From assembly GCF_050433395.1 (NCBI RefSeq), contig NZ_JBNPXH010000016.1, positions 84,809-148,808 on the forward strand: a stretch of 64,000 nt of DNA, given 5' to 3'. This document shows positions 52,220-60,225 of the stretch, piece by piece (the stretch's first letter is position 1; the number at the start of each line of letters is the position of its first letter). Under the pieces are notes generated by a model, which saw only the letters and a list, made by a program, of their open reading frames with translations, did no database searches and was not told where the DNA came from. This DNA comes from Mobilitalea torta. GTDB lineage: Bacteria; Bacillota; Clostridia; Lachnospirales; Lachnospiraceae. Position numbers and translations under genes: made by a program.

Positions 52220-53761
52220 ATGGGAGATTTTGTGATCGACCGATCGTTGGGCATTGCAATAATTGCAGGAGTGGTGCTCTTAATTCTGCTGACCATTGTT
52301 TATGCGGTTCGTCTGGAGCATGCGAAGCGTGCCAAAAAGCTGGCGGAGCGGGAAAGCCGGACCATAAAAGAGCGGAATACGGAATTAGAGGGAAGCTATC
52401 ATTCAGCGGTTACATCCTTGAATGAACTGACCGGGAAATACGAGGAATTGAACAGGAATAAGGAAAGCATGAAAAAGCTGGCCTATACGGATTATCTGAC
52501 GGAATTACCCAACCGGGTTGCGTTCACGGAGATGCTGGATAATATCATGCTTACCCTTCGCAGTGAAGAGACCATCGGAATTATGGATATTGACATCGAT
52601 AATTTCAAAAATATCAATGACTCTCTGGGGCATTCCTACGGGGATGAGCTTCTGATTGATGTCACCCACCGGCTGAAGCAGGTGATTGATGAAAACGATT
52701 ATCTTGCCAGAATTGGCGGGGATGAGTTCGCTCTTCTCACCCAGAACCTCCAGAGTTCGGAGGTCTATGAAGAGAAGATCAGAAAGATCAAGAATGTATT
52801 CAGTTATCCTTTTATCCTCTCCACCAAGGAATACTTTGTTACGGTAAGCATTGGCGTGGCCTTTGCCCCAAAGGATGGCAAGACCTCCCAGGCCTTGATT
52901 AAGAATGTGGATTCTGCCATGTATATGGCAAAGGCGGACGGGAAGAATACCCATGCTTACTTTGATTACTCTTATAACGTAAAGTTGACGGAGAAAATTG
53001 AGATACAGTCCGAACTGCGTAAGGCAATTGAACGGGAGGAGTTTGTCCTTTTCTATCAGGCGCAGATGGATCTGGAATCAAAGAGTACGGTAGGCTTTGA
53101 AGCATTGATACGTTGGAATCACCCTACCAAGGGGCTGATCGGTCCGGATGAATTCATCTATCTGGCGGAAGAGACAGGACTGATTGTACCCATCGGAAAA
53201 TGGGTTCTGAGAACAGCCTGCTATCAATTAAAGCAATGGGCCCAGGAGTATCCGGATATTAACATGGCGGTCAATCTCTCCGCCCGGCAGTTCAAGGACC
53301 GGGAGATTGTTAAGATTATCTGTGATATCATAGAAGAGACAGGGGTGAATCCCAGTAACCTGGAATTGGAGATTACCGAGAGTATTGCCCTGGATGATAT
53401 TGAATATACCATAGCTACCATCAAGGAACTGAGTAAGATTGGTGTCAGCTTTTCTCTGGATGATTTCGGAACAGGATATTCCTCCATGAATTATCTGAAA
53501 CGTCTTCCGGTAAAGAATTTGAAGATTGATAAGAGCTTCCTGGGCACGGTAATGGAGGATAAGAGCGACCAGAAAATCATCCAGACGATTATCAGTCTTG
53601 CAAGAAACCTGGATCTGCTGGTTATTGCCGAGGGTGTGGAGAGCTTTGACCAGGAGGAATTTCTGAAATCCTCGAATTGTGATAAGGCGCAGGGCTTCCT
53701 CTACAGTAAACCGGTTCCGAAGGATATAGCGACTCAGTTTCTGGGCAAACAGGAAAAATGA
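52220..53761 (+). CDS. GGDEF-EAL cyclic-di-GMP protein
   Basis: A 513-residue membrane protein with one transmembrane segment (residues 9-30), a coiled coil (35-85), a GGDEF domain with intact GGDEF at 166-170 and an EAL domain with E294-A295-L296. EAL metal and catalytic residues are in place (MAVNLSAR, LEITES, DDFGTGYSS, LKIDKSFL, IAEGVES), so phosphodiesterase activity is expected; the cyclase motif is also intact. The inhibitory I-site Arg (RxxD) is replaced (DEND). GGAGG precedes the ATG. It follows nfnB by 40 bases and overlaps the next membrane-protein gene as ATGA. Confidence 0.93.
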   Translation: MGDFVIDRSLGIAIIAGVVLLILLTIVYAVRLEHAKRAKKLAERESRTIKERNTELEGSYHSAVTSLNELTGKYEELNRNKESMKKLAYTDYLTELPNRVAFTEMLDNIMLTLRSEETIGIMDIDIDNFKNINDSLGHSYGDELLIDVTHRLKQVIDENDYLARIGGDEFALLTQNLQSSEVYEEKIRKIKNVFSYPFILSTKEYFVTVSIGVAFAPKDGKTSQALIKNVDSAMYMAKADGKNTHAYFDYSYNVKLTEKIEIQSELRKAIEREEFVLFYQAQMDLESKSTVGFEALIRWNHPTKGLIGPDEFIYLAEETGLIVPIGKWVLRTACYQLKQWAQEYPDINMAVNLSARQFKDREIVKIICDIIEETGVNPSNLELEITESIALDDIEYTIATIKELSKIGVSFSLDDFGTGYSSMNYLKRLPVKNLKIDKSFLGTVMEDKSDQKIIQTIISLARNLDLLVIAEGVESFDQEEFLKSSNCDKAQGFLYSKPVPKDIATQFLGKQEK

Positions 53762-54705
53762 TTGGACAAGGGGATATGATGAGCGGTAAATCCTATGTGA
53801 AAACAATTTTTCAAAACATAAAACGAGCAGTAAATGCTCGTTGTTGTTTGAACATAAAACGAGCAGTAAATGCTCGTTGTTGTTTGAACATAAGGCGGGC
53901 GGCAAGCCGTTCGCCCCTGATTGAACATAAGACAGGCGGCTTGCCGCTTGTCTTTATTCTATCCCAGATAATATTATATCTTGCCTTTCTGTATCTGGAT
54001 ATTACCGGCGGTGATCCGCGGATTTCGGCAGGGATGAAATATATGGTTATTATACTGTGCTTTTGCTATGCGCTTCTTTCCGGAAGCAAGGGCGGAGGCA
54101 TTGTTTTTAGCATACAGGCCGGTCTTTTTTTTACATTGATAGCGGATCTTTTTATCTTGCTGCTGGATCTTTATTTTTATGGCGTGCTTGCCTTTATTAT
54201 TGTTCAGCAGCTTTATAGCTTTCGCCTGCTGTTGGTCAGGGAGGAGCTGCAGTGGGCCAAGACAGGACAGGAACCGTCCGGCCGGAGCAGGTATATGCTG
54301 TTTCGGTTTTTAAGACGTTTACTGCTTCCGCTTGTTCTATCTGTTGTGATCTGCATTGTCCTGGCAGAAGCCGGAGTTGTCATGGAGGCTTTGATAATCG
54401 TAAGTGTCTTTTATTTTATCACTATATTATTGAATACCGTATCGGCCGTCCGGCTGGCCTGCCGAAGAGAGCGTCAGGGCCGCAGTCGTGATCTGATGTA
54501 TGCAGTTGGAATGTTTCTCTTCCTGTTGTGTGATATTAATGTGGGGCTGTTTAATCTGTCGGGTTTTATTGAGGTATCCCGGGAAGTTTATTCGATTATA
54601 TATGGAATATCCTCGATTCTCATGTGGACGTTTTACGCTCCGTCCCAGGTTTTGATTGCTCTCAGCAGCTGTAACAGAGGGGGCCTGTCCCGTCAAAACT
54701 ACTGA
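53758..54705 (+). CDS. Multi-spanning membrane protein of unknown function with repeat-bearing N-terminus
   Basis: A 315-residue protein translationally coupled to the GGDEF-EAL gene (ATGA). Residues about 18-60 are encoded by four tandem hairpin repeats and read as NIKRAVNARCCL twice and then diverged basic sequence. From residue 63 about seven hydrophobic segments follow, starting LPLVFILSQIILYLAFLYL; the loops are Arg-rich. An ATG at 53779 behind AAGGGG is another possible start. I do not recognise the family. Pairing with a cyclic-di-GMP enzyme suggests a membrane sensor or partner. If translation began after the repeats, the repeats would be leader RNA instead of coding. Confidence 0.65.
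   Translation: MIGQGDMMSGKSYVKTIFQNIKRAVNARCCLNIKRAVNARCCLNIRRAASRSPLIEHKTGGLPLVFILSQIILYLAFLYLDITGGDPRISAGMKYMVIILCFCYALLSGSKGGGIVFSIQAGLFFTLIADLFILLLDLYFYGVLAFIIVQQLYSFRLLLVREELQWAKTGQEPSGRSRYMLFRFLRRLLLPLVLSVVICIVLAEAGVVMEALIIVSVFYFITILLNTVSAVRLACRRERQGRSRDLMYAVGMFLFLLCDINVGLFNLSGFIEVSREVYSIIYGISSILMWTFYAPSQVLIALSSCNRGGLSRQNY
53815..53955 (+). repeat. Four tandem covarying hairpin repeats
   Basis: Units start at 53815, 53851, 53887 and 53924, each with AACATAA followed by a palindrome. Units 1 and 2 are identical 36-mers (AACGAGCA-GTAAA-TGCTCGTT). Unit 3 is GGCGGGCGGC-AA-GCCGTTCGCC and unit 4 GACAGGCGGC-TT-GCCGCTTGTC. Stem sequences differ but pairing is kept by compensatory and G-U changes. 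Confidence 0.85.
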
Positions 54706-55153
54706 AAAAATCAATAATTTTTATGTAAAAATATGGCTAGTATTTGCTTGCATTCTTCGCGGCGGTTTGCTACAATGAACCTGTGATTAAAACCTGCCGG
54801 AACACAATCAGCAGGACATTCTTTTTTCTGTTTTATTCGTATCAGGAGTTTGCATTACCTATCATTTATCTCCATTTATTTCAGACGCTTCCCATGATGA
54901 TCTTATACAAATTCAATGTATGCAAATAATTTCAGATATTTCTGCCTTCTGGACGTTCTCGGTTCTTTGTTTCCTTCAACCATCCCAGACAAAGGAGTAT
55001 GATTCATAGCAATTTCACAGTGGTTTCTAAGTAATTATCCGGACTTCATCAGGTATTCCCGGTGCATGTTTGCGGGCATACGCATAGCTGCTTTTATAGA
55101 GGGCAGGGAGAAGGGGACGGATTCACAAATACAATATAAAAGGAGGATTTTAC
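54706..55153 (+). promoter_or_regulatory. Long gene-free leader before the DUF5688-type gene
   Basis: A promoter candidate, TTGCAT (54748-54753), 17-base spacer, TACAAT (54771-54776), lies about 370 bases before the next start. A weak hairpin CCTGC...GCAGG followed by ACATTCTTTTTT (about 54795-54835) could attenuate transcription. No riboswitch class or gene with a ribosome site was recognised in the rest. Confidence 0.4.
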
Positions 55154-56173
55154 ATGATTCAGGTTTTGAAAGAAACCACATCAAATTACCACTATTTTGT
55201 CAGTCAGCTGATAGAGGGGGTATCAAAGAGGATGGGAGAGAGATACAGCATTCAGGTCTATAAGGTAATGAAGAATAATTCCCTGGAGCTGGATAGCCTG
55301 GTAATGCAGAAGGAAGGAGAGAATTTTGCGCCGAATATCTATCTTGAGCCTTACTATGAGGCACATCTTCAAGGGGTAAGCATCTCCGAGCTGGCAGACC
55401 GGATCAGCAACATTTACCGGAGCAGTGACTACGCCGTAGTTGATGATAAATTTGACTTTACCTTTGAGAACATGAGGCCTCATATCATATACCGGTTGGT
55501 AAGCTATGAGCGGAATGAGAAGCTCCTGACGGGAATACCCCATGTCCGGTATCTGGATCTGGCGGTTACCTATCATTGCCTGGTGCTCAGTGATGAAGAT
55601 GGAATTGGGACAATCCGTATCACCAACGAGCATATGAAGAAATGGAAGGTGGAGCTGTCCCAGCTTCAGGAGGCGGCAGCCTGCAATACCCAGAGGATCT
55701 TTCCCGGCACAATAAGGAAAATGGAAGATGTAATAAAGGGAATAATCAGCGGAGAGTTTGATGAGTGGCAGGGTGAAATCAAGAGAAGACGGACAGCCAA
55801 AGCAGAAGGAAGAATGGAGGAGAGCAGGGAAACAGAAGACAGAACGGGGAAGCTGAAAGAGGGCAGGCAGGATACGGATCATGAAGAGGGGTACAAGATG
55901 TACATATTGTCCAATACCAGCGGAATTAACGGGGCCTCCTGCCTGCTGTATCCGGATCTTCTCCGCGACTTCTCAGAATATATCCAATCCGATTTCTATG
56001 TTTTTCCCAGCAGCATTCATGAAGTGATTCTTCTTCCGGCGGCCGATAAGAAAAGCGGTCAAAGATATGCAGAGATGGTTCGCAGCATTAATGCAACCCA
56101 GGTGGCAGAGGAAGAAGTGCTGTCGGATGGTGTATATTTTTATTCCAGAACGGAAGGGTTAACTCTGCTTTAG
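55154..56173 (+). CDS. DUF5688-type protein
   Basis: A 339-residue cytoplasmic protein of the type annotated DUF5688, common in Lachnospiraceae and of unknown function. It contains YSIQVYKVMKNNSLELDSLV near the start, PHVRYLDLAVTYHCLV in the middle and LPAADKKSGQRYAEMVRSIN near the end. A charged Arg/Glu/Lys insertion at about residues 208-246 separates two halves. AAAGGAGG lies before the ATG at 55154. It is monocistronic, between the long leader region and the pyruvate oxidoreductase gene. Confidence 0.75.
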   Translation: MIQVLKETTSNYHYFVSQLIEGVSKRMGERYSIQVYKVMKNNSLELDSLVMQKEGENFAPNIYLEPYYEAHLQGVSISELADRISNIYRSSDYAVVDDKFDFTFENMRPHIIYRLVSYERNEKLLTGIPHVRYLDLAVTYHCLVLSDEDGIGTIRITNEHMKKWKVELSQLQEAAACNTQRIFPGTIRKMEDVIKGIISGEFDEWQGEIKRRRTAKAEGRMEESRETEDRTGKLKEGRQDTDHEEGYKMYILSNTSGINGASCLLYPDLLRDFSEYIQSDFYVFPSSIHEVILLPAADKKSGQRYAEMVRSINATQVAEEEVLSDGVYFYSRTEGLTLL

Positions 56174-56212
56174 CTCAAGTTTTTTGAGAAATTTAGATCA
56201 TTATACATTTTT

Positions 56213-56244
56213 TTGTTTCAATATTTTTTACAATGTGTTATAAT
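56213..56244 (+). promoter_or_regulatory. Probable promoter of the pyruvate:ferredoxin oxidoreductase gene
   Basis: A perfect TATAAT at 56239-56244 in an AT-rich stretch; the nearest -35-like TTGTTT (56213-56218) has a 20-base spacer, so the -35 assignment is weak. Transcription would give a leader of about 220 bases. Confidence 0.5.
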
Positions 56245-56263
56245 AATGAATTGACGAATATGA

Positions 56264-56440
56264 TTCGGGTGCCAAAAGCGGCTTTCGGCACTCGAACCAT
56301 CATACATTAATTTTCATCAATGGGGTTTCTGTCGTGGTATAGTATCCCACGCATAAGCTGAATCATCGGAACCGGCTGCAGTTCATGCGGTATTCTTTCC
56401 ATGGTTCAGCTTATGCGTGTGATGCTCTATCACAGGAACC
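56264..56440 (+). ncRNA. Structured 5' leader of the pyruvate:ferredoxin oxidoreductase gene
   Basis: A first hairpin pairs TTCGGGTGCC (56264-56273) with GGCACTCGAA (56287-56296). A second, much longer one pairs 56324-56330 with 56434-56440, 56334-56342 with 56425-56433, and the perfect 14-base ACGCATAAGCTGAA (56349-56362) with 56405-56418, with a 42-base apical region. It ends 14 bases before the AAGGAGG of the gene. The element has no T-run and matches no riboswitch class I know. Confidence 0.65.
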
Positions 56441-56469
56441 AGGTTTAAAAATTTAAGGAGGATATTTCA

Positions 56470-59400
56470 ATGGCAAGGAAAATGAAAACAATGGATGGTA
56501 ATAATGCTGCGGCACATGTGTCATATGCATTTACTGATGTTGCTGCTATCTATCCTATTACCCCCAGCTCCGTTATGGCCGAAGTAACTGATAAGTGGTC
56601 GGCCGAGGGCAGAAAGAACATTTTCGGACAAGAGGTAAAAGTAGTAGAGATGCAGTCTGAGGCGGGAGCTGCAGGTACGGTTCACGGTTCTTTGGCAGCA
56701 GGTGCCCTTACTACAACTTTTACTGCTTCCCAAGGTTTATTACTTATGATTCCCAATATGTATAAGATGGCTGGTGAGCTGCTCCCGGGTGTAATCAATG
56801 TATCTGCCCGTGCGGTTGCAAGTCATGCATTATCCATCTTCGGTGACCATTCCGATATTTATGCATGCCGCCAGACAGGATTTGCAATGCTGGCAAGCAG
56901 CAACCCTCAGGAAGTTATGGATCTGGGAGCTGTGGCGCATCTGGCAGCAATTAAGGGAAAAGTGCCTTTTCTGCATTTCTTTGACGGTTTCAGAACCTCC
57001 CATGAGATCCAGAAAATTGAAGCCTGGGATTATGAGGATCTGAAGGATATGACGGATATGGATGCAATTGATGCATTCCGCCGCAACGCTTTGAATCCCG
57101 AGCATCCGGTGCTTCGCGGTTCTGCACAGAACCCCGATGTATTCTTCCAGGCAAGGGAAGCATGTAATACATATTATGATGCGGTTCCCGGTATTGTAGA
57201 GGAATATATGAGCAAGGTGAATGCCAAGATCGGTACCGATTACAAGCTGTTTAACTACTACGGCGCAGAGGATGCGGATCATATCATCGTAGCTATGGGT
57301 TCTGTTAATGATACGATTGAAGAGACCATTGATTATCTCAACGCCAACGGTTCCAAGGTAGGTCTGGTAAAGGTTCGCTTATACCGTCCTTTCAGTGCAA
57401 AGCGTTTAGTAGAATCCATTCCTGCAACTGTGAAGAAGATCACGGTTCTTGACAGAACTAAGGAACCCGGTGCTTTGGGCGAGCCTTTATATCTGGATGT
57501 GGTTGCAGCCTTAAAGGATACCCAGTATGCCAATATCCCGGTATTTAACGGCCGTTACGGCTTAGGTTCCAAGAATACCACACCTGCACAGATTATTGCA
57601 GTTTACAAGAATACGGATAAGAAGACCTTTACCATCGGTATCAAGGATGATGTCACCAACTTATCCCTGGATATTACCGAGAATCCCAATACAACACCGG
57701 AAGGAACCATCAGCTGCAAATTCTGGGGCCTTGGTGCCGACGGTACCGTAGGTGCCAATAAGAACTCCATTAAGATTATTGGTGATCATACCAGCATGTA
57801 TGCCCAGGCTTATTTTGATTATGACTCCAAGAAGTCCGGCGGCGTTACCATGTCCCATCTGAGATTTGGTAAGAAGCCCATTAAATCCACCTACTTAATC
57901 ACAGAAGCTAATTTTGTGGCCTGCCACAATCCTTCCTATGTGAGAAAATATAATATGGTACAGGAATTAAAGGACGGCGGTACCTTCCTTCTTAACTGCA
58001 GCTGGAACATGGAAGAGATTGAAGAGCATTTACCGGGACAGGTAAAGCGTTATATGGCAGAGCATAATATCAAGTTCTATACCATCGACGGAATCAACAT
58101 CGGTAAGGAAATCGGTCTGGGCGGACGTATTAACACCATCCTTCAGGCGGCCTTCTTCAAGCTTGCCAATATTATTCCGGTAGAAGAGGCTGTAAAATAC
58201 ATGAAGGACGCAGCAACCGCTTCCTATGGCAAGAAGGGGGAAGCAGTTGTTAAGATGAACCACGATGCCATTGACCGCGGTCTGACCGGTCTTCAGGAAA
58301 TTAAGGTTCCCGAGAGCTGGAAGAATGCAGAGGATGAGGATATTCTCATCAGATTTACCGAGGGAAGAAAAGAAGTGGTTGACTTTGTAAACGGTGTCTT
58401 AACACCCGTAAATGCTCAGCAGGGTAATGATCTTCCGGTATCCGCATTTGCCAATGCGGCGGACGGCACACTGCCCCAGGGCTCCTCTGCTTTTGAGAAG
58501 CGCGGTATCGCTGTAGATGTTCCGGAATGGAATCCGGATAACTGTATCCAGTGTAACTTCTGCTCCTATGTATGTCCTCACGCTGTAATCCGTCCGGTTG
58601 CCATGAATGCGGAGGACGCTTCCAAAGCTCCCGAGGGAATGAAGAAGCTTCCTATGACCGGTGTTCCCGGCTTTGAATTTGCAATGACAGTATCCGCTCT
58701 TGACTGTATGGGCTGCGGCTCCTGTGCCAATGTATGTCCTGGTAAGAAGGGTGAGAAGGCTCTCGTTATGAAGCCTCTGGAATCCCAGTTAGAAGAGCAG
58801 AAGGTATTTGATTATGGTCTTACTCTGGAGGTTAAGCCTGAGGTGGCAGAGAAGTTCAAGGATGTTACAGTAAAGGGAAGCCAATTTAATCAGCCTCTAT
58901 TGGAATTCTCCGGCGCTTGTGCAGGCTGCGGTGAGACTCCTTATGCCAAATTGGTTACCCAGTTATTCGGTGACAGAATGTTTGTAGCTAACGCAACAGG
59001 CTGTTCCTCCATCTGGGGCGGCTCCTATCCTTCCACTCCTTATACAGTGAATAAGAAGGGTCACGGTCCCGCATGGGCTAACTCCTTGTTCGAGGATAAT
59101 GCAGAGTACGGATACGGCATGGCTCTTGCTCAGCAGGCTCTGAGAGAAAGATTAAAGGATAAGGTTGCGGCATTGGCTGGATCTTCATCGAATGAAGGGG
59201 TTAAGATGGCAGCAGAAAGATACCTTTCCACTTATGAGAACGGCCGTGAGAATGCCGGTGCGACCAGCGCTCTGGTTCGTGTGCTGGAATCCTGCAGCGG
59301 TGCAGAAGGAAAGGACATCTTAAAGGATAAGGAATTCCTGTCCAAGAAGTCACAGTGGATCTTCGGCGGTGACGGCTGGGCATATGATATCGGCTTCGGC

Positions 59401-60009
59401 GGCTTGGATCATGTAATTGCCAGCGGCCAGGACGTTAATATCTTAGTATTTGATACCGAGATCTACTCCAATACCGGCGGACAATCCTCCAAGGCTACTC
59501 CTACGGGAGCAATCGCTCAGTTTGCGGCAGCAGGTAAGGAAGTAAGGAAGAAGGATCTGGCAGCAATTGCCATGAGCTATGGCTATGTATATGTGGCACA
59601 GATTGCCATGGGTGCGGATTACAATCAGACCATCAAGGCATTAATTGAAGCAGAGAGCTATAACGGTCCTTCCATCGTTATCGCATATGCGCCTTGTATC
59701 AACCATGGTATTAAGGGCGGCATGGGCGTATCCCAGACAGAAGAGAAGAATGCGGTAGCAGCCGGTTACTGGAATATGTTCCGCTTCGATCCCCGTCTGG
59801 CTGAGGAAGGAAAGAATCCTTTCACTCTGGACTGCAAGGCACCCAGCGCAAGCTATCAGGATTTCATCAAGAATGAGGTTCGTTACAGCTCCTTAATCCG
59901 TCAGAATCCGGAGAGAGCAGAGGTTCTGTTTGCCAGTGCGGAGAAGAATGCAATGGCTAAGTATCAGCATCTGGTGAAGCTTTCCAATCTCTATTCTACG
60001 GAAGCATAA
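56470..60009 (+). CDS. nifJ: Pyruvate:ferredoxin (flavodoxin) oxidoreductase
   Basis: A 1179-residue one-chain enzyme oxidising pyruvate to acetyl-CoA and CO2 with reduced ferredoxin. Domain order is standard: pyrimidine-binding domain I (DGNNAAAHVSYAFTDVAAIY), domain II, gamma domain with SHLRFGKKPIKSTYLI, a two-cluster ferredoxin domain (CIQCNFCSYVCPHAV and CMGCGSCANVCPG), then the thiamine-diphosphate domain with proximal-cluster CAGCGETPY and GDGWAYDIGFGGLDH. AAGGAGG lies eight bases before the ATG. Codon choice is more uniform than in neighbours, as in highly expressed genes. A long structured leader precedes it and a terminator follows. Confidence 0.97.
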   Translation: MARKMKTMDGNNAAAHVSYAFTDVAAIYPITPSSVMAEVTDKWSAEGRKNIFGQEVKVVEMQSEAGAAGTVHGSLAAGALTTTFTASQGLLLMIPNMYKMAGELLPGVINVSARAVASHALSIFGDHSDIYACRQTGFAMLASSNPQEVMDLGAVAHLAAIKGKVPFLHFFDGFRTSHEIQKIEAWDYEDLKDMTDMDAIDAFRRNALNPEHPVLRGSAQNPDVFFQAREACNTYYDAVPGIVEEYMSKVNAKIGTDYKLFNYYGAEDADHIIVAMGSVNDTIEETIDYLNANGSKVGLVKVRLYRPFSAKRLVESIPATVKKITVLDRTKEPGALGEPLYLDVVAALKDTQYANIPVFNGRYGLGSKNTTPAQIIAVYKNTDKKTFTIGIKDDVTNLSLDITENPNTTPEGTISCKFWGLGADGTVGANKNSIKIIGDHTSMYAQAYFDYDSKKSGGVTMSHLRFGKKPIKSTYLITEANFVACHNPSYVRKYNMVQELKDGGTFLLNCSWNMEEIEEHLPGQVKRYMAEHNIKFYTIDGINIGKEIGLGGRINTILQAAFFKLANIIPVEEAVKYMKDAATASYGKKGEAVVKMNHDAIDRGLTGLQEIKVPESWKNAEDEDILIRFTEGRKEVVDFVNGVLTPVNAQQGNDLPVSAFANAADGTLPQGSSAFEKRGIAVDVPEWNPDNCIQCNFCSYVCPHAVIRPVAMNAEDASKAPEGMKKLPMTGVPGFEFAMTVSALDCMGCGSCANVCPGKKGEKALVMKPLESQLEEQKVFDYGLTLEVKPEVAEKFKDVTVKGSQFNQPLLEFSGACAGCGETPYAKLVTQLFGDRMFVANATGCSSIWGGSYPSTPYTVNKKGHGPAWANSLFEDNAEYGYGMALAQQALRERLKDKVAALAGSSSNEGVKMAAERYLSTYENGRENAGATSALVRVLESCSGAEGKDILKDKEFLSKKSQWIFGGDGWAYDIGFGGLDHVIASGQDVNILVFDTEIYSNTGGQSSKATPTGAIAQFAAAGKEVRKKDLAAIAMSYGYVYVAQIAMGADYNQTIKALIEAESYNGPSIVIAYAPCINHGIKGGMGVSQTEEKNAVAAGYWNMFRFDPRLAEEGKNPFTLDCKAPSASYQDFIKNEVRYSSLIRQNPERAEVLFASAEKNAMAKYQHLVKLSNLYSTEA

Positions 60010-60064
60010 TGAAATAACCGGACCGCGGCAGCGGTCAGAATATCATTGTTATATTTAAAACAGG

Positions 60065-60104
60065 CAGCAGACCGGTCATATGGCGGGTCTGCTGTTTTAT
60101 ATTT
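60065..60104 (+). terminator. Terminator of the pyruvate:ferredoxin oxidoreductase gene
   Basis: CAGCAGACC (60065-60073) pairs with GGTCTGCTG (60086-60094), followed by TTTTATATTTAT. Confidence 0.85.
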
Positions 60105-60136
60105 ATGCAATAACAGGAATTATTATCAGATATATC

Positions 60137-60163
60137 TTGAAAAATGTTGATTTTTGATATAAT
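60137..60163 (+). promoter_or_regulatory. Promoter candidate of the H-NOX chemotaxis gene
   Basis: TTGAAA (60137-60142) and TATAAT (60158-60163) with a short 15-base spacer, about 60 bases before the start codon. Confidence 0.5.
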
Positions 60164-60225
60164 ATGGTAGTATAGGAAGAGAGCGGTACATTCCTAAAGA
60201 AGAACTCTTGAAGGGGGAAACGGTT

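Noticed and set aside
53815..53955. Possible CRISPR array (36-base repeats)
   Set aside because: Units are directly adjacent with no spacers, and no cas genes are present.
54744..54929. 61-codon frame in the gap before the DUF5688-type gene
   Set aside because: No ribosome site, low-complexity hydrophobic composition, and it spans a promoter -10 box.
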